From: Trochalopteron elliotii
Lineage: Eukaryota > Chordata > Aves > Passeriformes > Leiothrichidae
Direction of reading: 5' to 3'
DNA: 64,000 bases
Assembly: GCA_024734555.1 (NCBI GenBank)
Contig: JANPWX010000109.1
Span: 1,175,733-1,239,732 of the forward strand
Shown here: piece by piece, positions 1 through 10,300 of the stretch
How positions within the stretch are numbered: the first letter of the stretch is position 1
Layout of the letters: every line of letters starts with the position of its first letter
Made by a program: the position numbers and the translations under genes
Notes under the pieces: generated by a model
The model's input: the letters and a program-made list of their open reading frames with translations, nothing else
The model's database searches: none
What the model was told of the DNA's origin: nothing

Positions 1-270
1 GTGGCACCACGCCGATGCTCCTGCCCCCCCGCCTCCTCCTGCCGCCGCCGCCGGGAGCCCGGACGGCCCCCGACCCGCCCCCGGCCCCGCTCTTAAAGGC
101 GCCGCCCCGCCGCTTTACGTAACGGCGGGGGTGAAGACGGACAGACGGACGAGCGGATGGATGAGCACGGGGGACAGACAGACTCACCGCGGAACAGCGC
201 CAGGCCCCGGGACCGATCCGCTGCACCGCGGACGCGGACTGCCCTGCGCTGCCCAAATCCCTGCTCCCAG
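1..270. promoter_or_regulatory. GC-rich CpG promoter island with candidate first exons on both strands
   Basis: The first 270 bases are very GC-rich and CpG-dense. They contain a palindromic TTACGTAA at 115-122, the optimal site for PAR-bZIP/NFIL3-type factors, and a TTAAA-type A/T patch near 92-97. Two good splice donors face opposite ways: plus-strand CAG|GTGAGT with the exon ending at 270, and minus-strand CGCG|GTGAGT with the exon ending at 188. In the vertebrate order, TNK2 lies beside TFRC, transcribed in the same direction, with its 5' end facing the TFRC 3' end. The minus-strand donor therefore could belong to a 5' exon of TNK2; this is inferred from position only. The plus-strand exon has an open frame from ATG at 157 but resembles no protein I know. 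Confidence 0.5.
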
Positions 271-1265
271 GTGAGTTGGAAGGGGCTATTCCCCGTTCCC
301 TCTGCCCCAGCGGGGCTGGTGCTGCCCAGCAGCAGCAGGGCTCCCGCAGCCCCGGCCCGGCCTCTCGGGACACTTTGTACAGTTACCGCAGGAAGAGAGC
401 CCTGCCAGGCGTGGGCAGGAGCTGCGGGAAAACGACGTCTTTCCAACAAGTAAATCATCCCCGGGGGAAGACGAGGGACCAGAGCTATGCCGGGACAGCC
501 CATAAAGTGCGAGCTGGGATCCGGGAGAACCTGCCACTCATCCAAATAATGCGACTTATCGGGATGTGGTGTTAGTAAAACAGAAGGCGAGACTGGCATG
601 AGGGAGGGGGGAGGATAGGAGAGACAAACTAAACATATTTAAATGCAGAGCCCCAAACCCGTGCAGTTTCACCTGAACAGGCCTCTGGGGCTGAGGAGGC
701 AGGTCCTGCCCTCCCAGAGCTGCCCCAGGCTCTAAGCAGTGTCCACATCTGCATCTCTGCCTTGACCCACAGGACCTCCACAGGATGATGAGGGGCAGGA
801 ACAAGGCAGGAGCAAGTGCTGGCTTCCTGGGACACAGCCATCCACAGGCCCATCCAGCCACCTTCTTAACAGCAGAGACCTTGAAGGCCACGGCCAGGGG
901 GAAACCTGACGTTTCATCCTTCTCCCATCACTCACCCGTACATCACAGGCTTTTCAGAGGCAGTGCTGTGACGGAGAGGCAGAAAGTAGGACATGAAAGG
1001 AGAGGGAGGTCCGGGGGCTTGCATACAGTTATGCTCCTCCACCTCATTACCAGAGTCCTTATTCCAGTTGTCTGTGATAAGGCAGGACTCAGCTGAGCAG
1101 CACTGTGAAGTTCAGATTTGCTTCTGCACATCAGCTAAGGGGTACTGGAGCTGCTGCATACCAGCCCTGATGGAAAGAGGACAACAGCCTCCCTCCAGCT
1201 GCCCAAGCTCACCCATGGCCACAGTGCCACAACAGCATCATGGCTTTGCAAGAAATCACATGACG
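271..1265. other. Intergenic stretch between the first island and the TFRC 3' end
   Basis: No gene, exon or recognisable repeat was seen here. Short open frames exist on both strands but show no family similarity or consistent splice sites. Confidence 0.5.
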
Positions 1266-1393
1266 AGGTGAGTGTTCAAGCTTCAAAATCTTTATTAAAG
1301 CAGACAGCAGGTAATCCAGAACTCCACAAGAGAAGCTGAGTGTTCAAGCTTCAAAAACGCTTTATTCCAGCAAACAGCAGATAATCCAGAAAC
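1266..1393 (-). terminator. TFRC: Duplicated TFRC polyadenylation region (two AATAAA signals)
   Basis: Two direct copies of a roughly 57-base segment lie 68 bases apart, at about 1,266-1,322 and 1,334-1,393. Both share TGTTCAAGCTTCAAAA, a TTTATT (AATAAA on the minus strand, at 1,291-1,296 and 1,361-1,366), CAGCAG and AATCCAGAA. They are the first good minus-strand poly(A) signals downstream of the TFRC iron-responsive elements. They probably give two alternative 3' ends. Which one is used cannot be read from DNA alone. Confidence 0.6.
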
Positions 1394-1858
1394 AGTTTAG
1401 CACCCCACAGCAGTCAGATGCCAGCACTGAGCAAGGCATCCCAACATCCCAGTAGTCACAGCCATGCTGCCTAGCCAGGAGACAAGCTTTGTCTTTTGTC
1501 TCTCTCTGCTGGCTACAAAGCACAAGATTAAGTCTGACATCAAGATGCATGCAAACACCACAGTGAGGACTCCCAAACAGCAGCTCTTAGATGCCGTCCA
1601 GAGAAATGTCACTAGGAAACACTAACACAGACAGGGCTGTAGGAAGTTAAAGAGTTAAGAAAAGTTAAGGAAGAGCAACAAGTTGCACAAGCCTGGGCAT
1701 CAGGTTTCTAGGGACAGATGAAAATCCAGCCCTCCAAGCTAGTGAGCACTGAGCTCAGTAACTAGGCTGGGGGCCAGTCCCTGCCCACTCCTTGTGGAGC
1801 TCCAGCTGAACAGTGTTCTTTCCCTCAAGGATTACTGCTGGGGCTCAGGTCACTTGCT

Positions 1859-1947
1859 CAGGTTAGGTTTAAATGCCAGATCAAACTGCAGAGTTTAGGT
1901 TAAAACTAAGCTGCAGGTTAGGCTTAAATGCCAGATCAAACTGCAAA
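1859..1947. repeat. Short direct repeat in the TFRC 3'UTR
   Basis: Two copies of a 34-base segment with shared core TTAAATGCCAGATCAAACTG start at 1,859 and 1,914. They differ by only a few bases, so this is a recent local duplication. No function is apparent. Confidence 0.7.
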
Positions 1948-2578
1948 GTACAGGGCTGGTAACAGCCGCTGGGAACAGGCAGCACAGTTTAGCAGGTGTC
2001 ACACATCAGCAGTGCTCAGCTTCAGGTCACACAGCAGAGTGGCACCATTAGAAAGCTGCCACTGACTTTCTTCCCTCCATGCAACACCCAAGGGAACAAA
2101 ACTGGAATTTCCAGTGAGAACTGGAGAGTGAGCAGCCCATGCACACAAACCAGCACTCTCCCAGTGCCACAGCAGGCCAGCCTCTCAAAATGTTACAGGC
2201 ACCCATCCAGAGCAGTGACCACAGCCCTCCAGACAGTTGTCAGCCCCAAGCCCTACATTCACCTTTAACTCCTCAGGTCTTTGTAACTGATTTGAAGGAA
2301 GTTTACTACACCACAGAACACACAGTCTAACTAGCCTAGTTTCCACTAAACACTCAAGCACCGCTCCCATGACTGGAGGCAGGAAGCCAATTCAAGACAG
2401 CACAGCTATTTGAAACAGTTCAGCCTATAGAGAAGGAAGAATAAGGATGTACATAACAGACTGAAGTTTGTATCTGCATCACCACAGGAGAGTGAAAAAA
2501 CAGAACTGCAGGAAATTAATCCATGTTAGATACTAACCATCAAGCTTCGCAGATGACATTGCGTGATAAGCATAGAAC

Positions 2579-2607
2579 AATTATGGGAAACACTGTCCCC
2601 GATAATT
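2579..2607 (-). promoter_or_regulatory. TFRC: Iron-responsive element 5 of TFRC (most 3')
   Basis: On the minus strand, AATTAT pairs with ATAATT. A bulged C follows, then a five-pair upper stem and the loop CAGTGT (plus-strand 2,590-2,595). This is the canonical IRE layout, bound by IRP1 and IRP2. Confidence 0.93.
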
Positions 2608-2626
2608 ACGTACACCCATAGTGCAA

Positions 2627-2655
2627 CATATGGAGGTCACTGCCTCCGATATAAC
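2627..2655 (-). promoter_or_regulatory. TFRC: Iron-responsive element 4 of TFRC
   Basis: The minus-strand upper stem GGAGG/CCTCC closes the loop CAGTGA (plus-strand 2,637-2,642). A bulged C lies below it, followed by an A/T lower stem ATAT/ATAT. It sits 20 bases from the neighbouring IRE, in the three-IRE distal cluster. Confidence 0.92.
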
Positions 2656-2688
2656 ACTGTGGTAGGCAAAAACTACCTTGTTCTTTAC

Positions 2689-2719
2689 ACATTATGGGAG
2701 ACACTGCCCCCGATAATGT
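2689..2719 (-). promoter_or_regulatory. TFRC: Iron-responsive element 3 of TFRC
   Basis: On the minus strand, ACATTAT pairs with ATAATGT around a bulged C. The upper stem GGGGG/CTCCC includes one G-U pair, and the loop is CAGTGT (plus-strand 2,701-2,706). It abuts copy 1 of the 190-base duplication, which starts at 2,722. Confidence 0.93.
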
Positions 2720-2721
2720 CA

Positions 2722-2911
2722 GTTAGGTTTCATGATACATAAGGTACTGGAAGTTTGCAGGAAGCTGCCATTTAAAAATCGTGCCAATGCCTAATCTGAG
2801 TACAGAGAGTTTTGTGTGTGTTGCCACAGGTGGAACTAGGGCTACACAGCAAGGCCCTTTGCTGGGACCAGGGCCAGGAAGGAAGCTGTGCTCCCTGTGA
2901 GAGCACACAGC
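2722..2911. repeat. 190-base duplication in the TFRC 3'UTR, copy 1
   Basis: This segment is about 85% identical by eye to 4,099-4,288, in the same orientation. Shared blocks include AAGGTACTGGAAGT, AAGCTGCCATTTAAAAA, ATGCCAATGCCTA and CTACACAGCAAGGCCCT. Both copies stay open for about 55 codons in the same minus-strand frame, although they lie downstream of the TFRC stop. It could be a local segmental duplication or two insertions of an unrecognised repeat. Confidence 0.85.
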
Positions 2912-3227
2912 ATCCAGAAAGGGGAGCAGGAAGAAGTCTGAAGCCCACAGAGGGGCACAGACCCTGCAACGAAGACAAATTTCTAATATTGGAATTTCCA
3001 CCCAGGTTTTCAGCATTTCAAGAATTCTTTTGGCGTGCAGCCTGGAGACTCACTACCAGGTTTGCCAGTTTCTTCCAGAGGGGTGTTTTTGCCACAGAAA
3101 GCTTAACTGGTAGTTTTCCAAAACTTTTTGAGGGGCTTGTTTTGATTATTTTAAATGCAAAGTTCCAGTATCATGTTTGATTGTAATAGCAGATGCTGCT
3201 TTATTCAAAAACGACAGTATAACTGTC

Positions 3228-3260
3228 ATAATTATGGAAGGCACTGCTTCCGATAATTAT
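3228..3260 (-). promoter_or_regulatory. TFRC: Iron-responsive element 2 of TFRC
   Basis: The minus-strand lower stem is ATAATTAT/ATAATTAT. A bulged C lies above it, then the upper stem GGAAG/CTTCC and the loop CAGTGC (plus-strand 3,241-3,246). It has the longest lower stem of the five. Confidence 0.93.
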
Positions 3261-3280
3261 CTTCTATAAAAAACCACACC

Positions 3281-3309
3281 ATTTATAGTGAACACTGTCA
3301 CTGATAAAT
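3281..3309 (-). promoter_or_regulatory. TFRC: Iron-responsive element 1 of TFRC (most 5')
   Basis: The minus-strand stem ATTTAT/ATAAAT has a bulged C and the upper stem AGTGA/TTCAC-type pairing under the loop CAGTGT (plus-strand 3,292-3,297). It resembles the first IRE of mammalian TFRC mRNA and lies 20 bases from IRE 2. Confidence 0.92.
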
Positions 3310-4098
3310 AAATAAAGAAATAAATATCTCAGTGCCAAACAAGAGCCAACCTGCAAAATGACATCAGTCAAACAGGGTTTGGCCAGCAAGAGACTTGATT
3401 TCACACAAGGCCCCTGAGCAGCAAGGTCTGAAGTGCCAGTCTAAAGCCATTTCTCAATGCTGCAGGACTCGCTGAGGTGCCAGCTGAGGGTATCAAGGGG
3501 ACTTTGGATAATCTTTGGGTCATTTTCTGTGGGTATTGATATCTGCCTTGGCAGAAGCATGCCTGCAAGATGTCACTGGGACCCTGCTGTTAAGTAAAGG
3601 CAGGCCGGGCACTTCAGAGCTTGCTGATAATCCAGCACTTGCGGGCTATTACTACATTGTTTAATTTTTGAACTGCAGCTCTCTGCAGCTTCCTGCCAGA
3701 GAAGGGATCCTCATTACAAGTGTTCAGAGGAATCCATTCCCTGTTTTGTCTCTAGGTTTAGGTGGCCAACAATTAAAAGCCTGAATAGATGAGGTACCTC
3801 CCCACTCAAGGTACCAGTTCAGGAAACACCTGAGCTCTTAGTTTTTAAGTACGCTGGAGGCAGGAAACCCCACAAGCAGCTGTACATGACCGGTTTGGAC
3901 TGTGGTTAGGTGGGAGCCTGGTCAGAAGAGACTTCATGGTAATCTTAGTTCTGCTTTAGAACTGCCTCCTGTGATTTTGTCAAGGTGAGGTTTAAATTTT
4001 ATGCTCAATTTTGGTCAAAAATATTTTGTTGCCAGAATATCTACAGGAAAGTAATGTTATGTCAGGAGTGGGTTTCACTTAGATTTCAGGGGGTTTTG

Positions 4099-4288
4099 GT
4101 TAGGTTCCACAATATATAAGGTACTGGAAGTCTGCAAGAAGCTGCCATTTAAAAACCATGCCAATGCCTAGTCTGAGGTACAGGGAGTTTGTGTGTGTTG
4201 CTACAGGTGGAACTAGATCTACACAGCAAGGCCCTCTGCTGGGGCTGGGGCCAGGAAGGAAACTATGCTCCCCATGAGAGCACACAGC
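4099..4288. repeat. 190-base duplication in the TFRC 3'UTR, copy 2
   Basis: This is the partner of 2,722-2,911. It begins only 41 bases after the TFRC stop codon, inside the terminal exon. Its minus-strand frame is also open across the shared part. Confidence 0.85.
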
Positions 4289-4329
4289 TCTCCTGTACCT
4301 TAGATGGGTAGTCCAGGTGTTTGCTGTGT

Positions 4330-7300
4330 CTAGATTTCATTGTCTGTATTCCAGATATCACCCACTAAAGCATTGGCAGCCCCTTTAATGGTCCAGGTGG
4401 CCAGGGCCAGCTGCTCTTTCAGCTCATTCACATCCACACTGGTCTTGTTGGCTCCCAGCTGCTCCAGGTTCTCCCGCAGACTCTGCAGGGTATGGCTGCC
4501 TTTGCCAAAGAAGATGTGGCGGAAGGGAGCATCTTTTGGTGAGAGGTACGGGGAGAGGAAGTCGTATTCCACCTGAGGAGAGGTGCAAATTTAGGGTTAT
4601 ACTCTCACCTCCCAAATTTTTCTTTCTTTATCTGCCCCAACACAAGCTGCCAGCCTCTGATCCCCACTCAGCCCTTTCCCACAGCAACTCTGCAAGGGCC
4701 AGACCCTTTCTTGTGAGCAAGGAATCATGTTGCCACTAAGCAAGTGGAAGAGACACCAGTCTGCACAATGCCCATGGCCCCTTAGGGAAAGGCTCATCCC
4801 AGCCAGCACTCTCTTCCTTTGTGGAGGAAGAAAAACCAGTTGAAGATACCCACCTTCATCATCCTGTCATTCAGGGCTCTGCGGACAATCCTGTTCTCCC
4901 TGTCGCTGTTTGCGATGTCTCTTCTCAGTGCATCTGCAGCTCTCTGGAAGTCTCCACGGGCAAAATACAGCCAGTTCAAGGTCAGCCCCAGTGCCTGCAA
5001 GGGAGGAGCTGTTAGCAAACCTGATTTTCTTCTTTTGCTGCTCTCTTACCAAAAGAAAGCATTGTGTTTTTTGGGGTTTTTTTGGCAGTTTAGCCAAGTG
5101 GCAGAACAAGTTCCTGGCAGGCTCTTCTGAGGTCACTCCCTACCCACAGTTTCTTGTCAATTTTCACCAGAGGTTAAAATGAGACGCAAAGCTGCACTAT
5201 ACTGTGAATGATAACCAGAGGAGAAACTGTTCACATCCATATCCTCAAGAGCTCATGACATCCAGATCAGCTACTCTGCCTGCACTGCTCCATAAGGAAC
5301 ATCAGTTCTGGTCATACTTTGCTACCCTTTTATGCCTAAAGGGGAAAGGTATCCATCCTGCTGTATCCACTGGCATGGGGCCTTATTAGCACACGGCCCC
5401 ATGATCATCAAGGATTTGGTGAAATCAGAGTTCTTCTAACCTTCACATCGGGTCCAAAGTGCCAAATCTTCTCCTGGAATGATAGCAATTCGTCACTGTA
5501 TCTATCAAAGTCCAGGAACAGCTCGTGGTCATGGGTCAGCCTGAGAGCTATTTGTCCAGCAACTTCTGCAGCAGCATGCATGAGAGGATACAATATGTCA
5601 GTCTTCTCTTTCAGGTTAGCCAAAGTGTCCTCAGTAGTGCCCAAAAAGGAATATTCATCATCTTCCTGCAGGAAAGAAGGTACTGAAGTTAGCCAAGAAT
5701 GATTTTCCAGTAAAGACTTTTTTCATCCCCCACCACAGGTTACTTATTACCTCCACCACATCCCATCTCCCTGTGCTGCTAAGGAGCAAAGACTCAAGTG
5801 GCAAAACTCCAAAGCACTGGGAAAGAAATGGAGTTCTTGTATGTCACCCCTGACAGCTTCCAGTGACCAGCAGGATGTTCTCCTCGTTATTTAGACCCGA
5901 AGACATACAGACTTTAATTCCCTCAGAATTCACTGCAGAAGTGCAGGTGGGCAAATCTGACCACCCGGTCTGGTATGTGCTTACCTTCAACCCTTCCTGT
6001 CAGGATAACTCAAGTGTTTTTGTGCAACAAGTCTGACACTAACAAACCCCAAGCATTCCTAAGAGAGGGAGCTGCTATCACTAAGGCTCCCAGCTGCACA
6101 CTTGCAGTAACAGGGCAGGCTGTTGGGCTGGTGTTACCCCCAAGCTATAGCAGCAGACCAGAACAGTCTGAGGTAAGTACTTGCTCTGGGCAATGATATT
6201 GCTTCCACAATGCCCTCTGCTTGCTGACCAGCAGGCTGTAGAACAGTCTTTCACTGATGCAGCAACAGCTTGACATCTTTCTATTGCTTTTAGCTTCTGA
6301 TTCATTGACATCTGAGCCTCCAGAAAAGCAAGTGACCCCTCTCCCCAAAAACCTGCAATTATTCAGTATTTAGAACAGAGACTGTAGGCCAGCCTTGTCC
6401 CAGGAGCAGCCTTGACAGCAAGTACTGCCACAGCTACCAGGTCCAGAGGCTGTACCTCCTCCAAGAGGCTCTTGCAAGGACATTGAGCTTGGATAGCAGC
6501 TTTTGCTCTGCCATCCTGGCGAGCAGATATCCTTACAGCACTCTGCATGGAATGAGCACACCAGGCAAGCACACATTACTTACATCATAGAAACCAAAGG
6601 AAACCACTGGGATTCCTGAGTAGGCCAGAAAAGGGAATGCTGCATTATCCAGATCAAGGGGAACGCTGCAGAAGAAAAGCACTGAGTAGTTACCGATTGG
6701 TTTGGGCACCCAGGAGAAAAGCTACAAGCTCTATAGTTGAAGCTCTGAGCCAACAGAACTCTAGACAAGACTGAAAGAGTCCCAACCAAATCCCTGGTCC
6801 TACTTGTCCATTCCATGCCACTGGACTTGGCACAAGGCTGTTCCTGTCCTGCAGGAAGGTGTTGGGGCTGCCTCAGCCAGCTTGGGGCAGCAGTCAGTGC
6901 TGTACTGTTCATGCTTGCCTGACCCCACCACAGACAGCAGTATGGCACTCCAGCAAAAACCATATTGTTCGCTCCTTTATGGAGATGTGCTTTCCCAAAG
7001 AGATGGATGACAATACTTACACTCTCTTTATCCAGTCAGAGCCAATTCTGCTGTACAGGTATTCTTTTTCGTTTATGGGGTCCTTTACCTGCACAGAGAT
7101 GACAGTCACTGCACTTGTTCTGACCTCTGCTAAGAGTTCCAGGTCCATCCTGGAGCTTACACTGCTCTGCACATGCCAGAGTCAGGTGTGCTCCCCTGAC
7201 CTTTCTCCACACTCGCACATCTGTCACTGAATTGTGGCATTGGCTGATTTTAGATTCTGCATGTGTGAACTGCAATTCCCAGAGCCCAGCTGACTTCAGA

Positions 7301-10300
7301 CAGGGCCCTTCAGAATATCCCAGGTTTTTCTCCTAAAGGGGTTTTTCTCCTCAGAAGGTGTCAAGTGGGCAAAGTGACCCAGCACAGCTCTGTCTGCCTT
7401 CAGTTCCTCCTTAAAACCACAGTCACCTTGATCAGACCAAGGCCCTTCAACTCACCCTCTTCATAGTTGCCTCCAGCAATGAGTACAGCAATGGGCTAGC
7501 AGAAATCTTCATGTGTCTGGAGCCTGCAGAAAATGAAAGGGTATGTGACATACTGGCATGATCAACCACTACTTCTAGAGCCGCCTACCCCTGATCTACA
7601 GCTACAGTTACCAAAGGAGCTTCAACAGACACAGGACAGTCTGCTGGGGTTTAGCAGAGCTGACTCCTCATGGCTTAGGCTGTATCAGCCTCCCAGCTTC
7701 AATGACAGCAGGAGAGTAAACGGAGTCATGACAGTCTTCAGCCAAACACCCACCAGACACCTCTGGCACAGCTCCCATTCCTAGAGGTTAAGGGATGTTC
7801 AAGCTGTTCTAGGCCCACCCAATTTCAATGAACTCAAAGAGCAGCAGGTTACCCAGGACTGCAGTATCCAAGTTGATGTAGGTGAAGGCTTTGGCATGCA
7901 GCGTGGTGGAGTACCCCTAGAACAAAACAAGTATTTTAATAATGAGCAGTAGCAGTCCAACACCAGGATGTTTAATGCACAGGAACAACTGCACAGCCAC
8001 CCTGCAGAACTCTATTAAACAACCAGTACCTCCAGCCACTCGGTAGCACCCACAGCTCCGTACTCTCCTGCACTCCAGCTGGCAAAGATAATGCTGCGCC
8101 GTGGTCTGTAGTCCTCTGTGAAGAGAGAGAGACTGACTGAGATGTCTGCCCTTCCCCCATGGAGATGCAGATTAGCACTGCGGGCCTGGGATGATGAATT
8201 GCCCGCTCCTCAGACAGCAGTGCTGCAGAGAAATGTGCACGTTGCACTGTACCCTGCCCCCACATGCTGCAGAACTGTGCAGGAGAACAATGCTGTCTGC
8301 ATTTCCACTCTGCTTTGTTTAGCTGCCTGAGCCCAAAATTAACCCTGAGACAAGTGTTCTCACACTAATTGCCACCATGCAGTCCCCGCAGCTCCAGACA
8401 CTTCAGAATTCTCCCATTTTGGGCCTGGCTGTCCAACAGACAGCTCAAGTTTAAGGTCTGCATCCTGTGTTATCCAAGGACACTCTTGCATTTGAGCCAT
8501 ACCAGATACAGGCAGGCAGTCCCTTGGAAATGAATCCTCACTGCAGACAAGTTGTACTGGACAAGTAAGAGTTTCTCAGGAAGCTTTGTCAGATTCCCTG
8601 CACCTTCTAAAGTATTGCTTTGCAACTGGGCTCTCCAGTGTTAACACAGAGAGAGCCAGACCTGCCTCACCTCCCACCCTCATGCTTTTGTTCACACATA
8701 TTTACCATTTTGCACCATGTCCGAGATCACACGGGCAAGTTCCAACAAGATGGCAGTGCCAACACCAGCCTTGGCTGCTCCGGGGCCCCAGGAGTCTCTC
8801 TGGGCTCCGAGCACAACGTACCGATCTGTAAAGGAGACCAGATCAAGACCTGACTGCAAGCCTCAGACTGTAAATACCATTTATGAGAAGAGCAGCTTTC
8901 AGCTTCTGTACTAGGAAGAGAGTCTGCAGTCTGATCCCTGAATCTGGCACACCGAGTGCTTTCATTTAGCCTTTCCCTGGCAGCACGGTTCACATTTCTC
9001 TTTGATCCTCAGGGGAAGGCCTTGGTTCTGCAGAGAAAGAACTGGCGTCTGTCTGGGAGCAGCTGTCACATTCCAGTGACCACAGAAGAGGAAGGGTTCC
9101 TCTCAAGACTGAGCAACAATGCAGCTGCTATTACCTGGTTCTTCAAATCCCTTGATAACACCAAAGATGTTCAGAATCTTCCTGTCCACCATAACGTTGT
9201 TCACAGTCAGTTTCACTGTCATCTTGCTGCTGCTGCTCACGGTCACCTTACATCCCATTATACCAGACATCCACTCCTGAAGGCATTTATCTCCATCCAT
9301 TTTTCTGAGAGAAAAAGGAAGAGACTTTGAACTAGTTATCCAGCTCTGACCTTGTTTAGCTGTTGTGTGAAAAACGCACACCTGCAACTGCAGGTGCAAC
9401 CTTGTTCAGGGCCTGCCTAGGAGAGAGTGTGCAGTTCTGTACCAGTAATTATGCAGGGAGGGGTAGAATGGAGAGGCCAAGAGGAATTCAACACTACAAA
9501 GTTCAATCTTTAAGACAATCTTTAAGACATGAGACATGGACACAAGTGACTCTTCTCCAGCCAGCTCCAGAACATGCTCCCTGCCACACACAGCAGAGAG
9601 CAGCAGAGAGCTCTGTCTCACAGCACCTCACCCCATCCTCACTGCTTCCTGCAAGAGGCCACAGCACCTCAGCCTGCAAGACAGGAGAAACACTTACCCA
9701 AACAGTTTGGCTGCTGCTTCTCTAGAGATAGTTTGAACAGGAATGTGAGGTAGTCCAGAAGATTCCACTGGTGGGAACTGGGTGTGGTTGAAAGAAGGGA
9801 AGCCTGGGGTGAAAGGGTCTCCAGTTCCAAGGTGGGCCTGTGAAAAGCAAGAGGAGTCTCATCAGAGTCCAACAGTTTTCATGTACACAATGAATGGCAT
9901 GCTGAGCCAGAGGCCTGCAGGACTGCCCCAGGCTGCAGCCCACAGCCAGAGAGGTTCTCAAGAACAAACAGGGGAACCAGTTATATACTCACATGTCCAA
10001 AGGGGACATATGAATCTGCCTTCTTGTTATTTGAGGAGCTCAGGTACATCAGGGCACCAACTGCTCCTTCCTTTCTGGCATTTGCAACCTGCAGCAAAGA
10101 GAAACATTAACTGCACATCTGCACTGCAAGCAAGGGGAGTCCAGGCAAGAACATGGAGTAATGGTGTAAAGAGTTGTGCTTCTCAGTGCCCAACTCCACA
10201 AGACATTTTAACAGCTACCTGACAGATACACAAGGCAGCTAAATCCTAGCAGCTGGGCCCTACTATAGGTAAACTGTGTCTAAAATCTTTTTGAGCAGTT

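Larger units (their letters stand above)
1270..4329 (-). other. TFRC: TFRC 3' untranslated region
   Basis: About 3 kb runs from the stop codon (4,332-4,330) to the AATAAA signals. It carries five stem-loops with CAGTGN loops and a C bulge, the arrangement known for TFRC mRNA, where IRP1/IRP2 binding blocks endonucleolytic decay when iron is low. The IREs fall in two groups: two at 3,228-3,309 and three at 2,579-2,719, with a spacer of about 500 bases between. A 190-base duplication (4,099-4,288 and 2,722-2,911) flanks the first group. A smaller direct repeat lies at 1,859-1,892 and 1,914-1,947. Confidence 0.85.

Noticed and set aside
2723..3016. 97-codon frame on the transcript strand in the TFRC 3'UTR
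   Set aside because: It is downstream of the TFRC stop, overlaps the duplicated segment, and has no known relatives. It is noted only as a property of the duplication.
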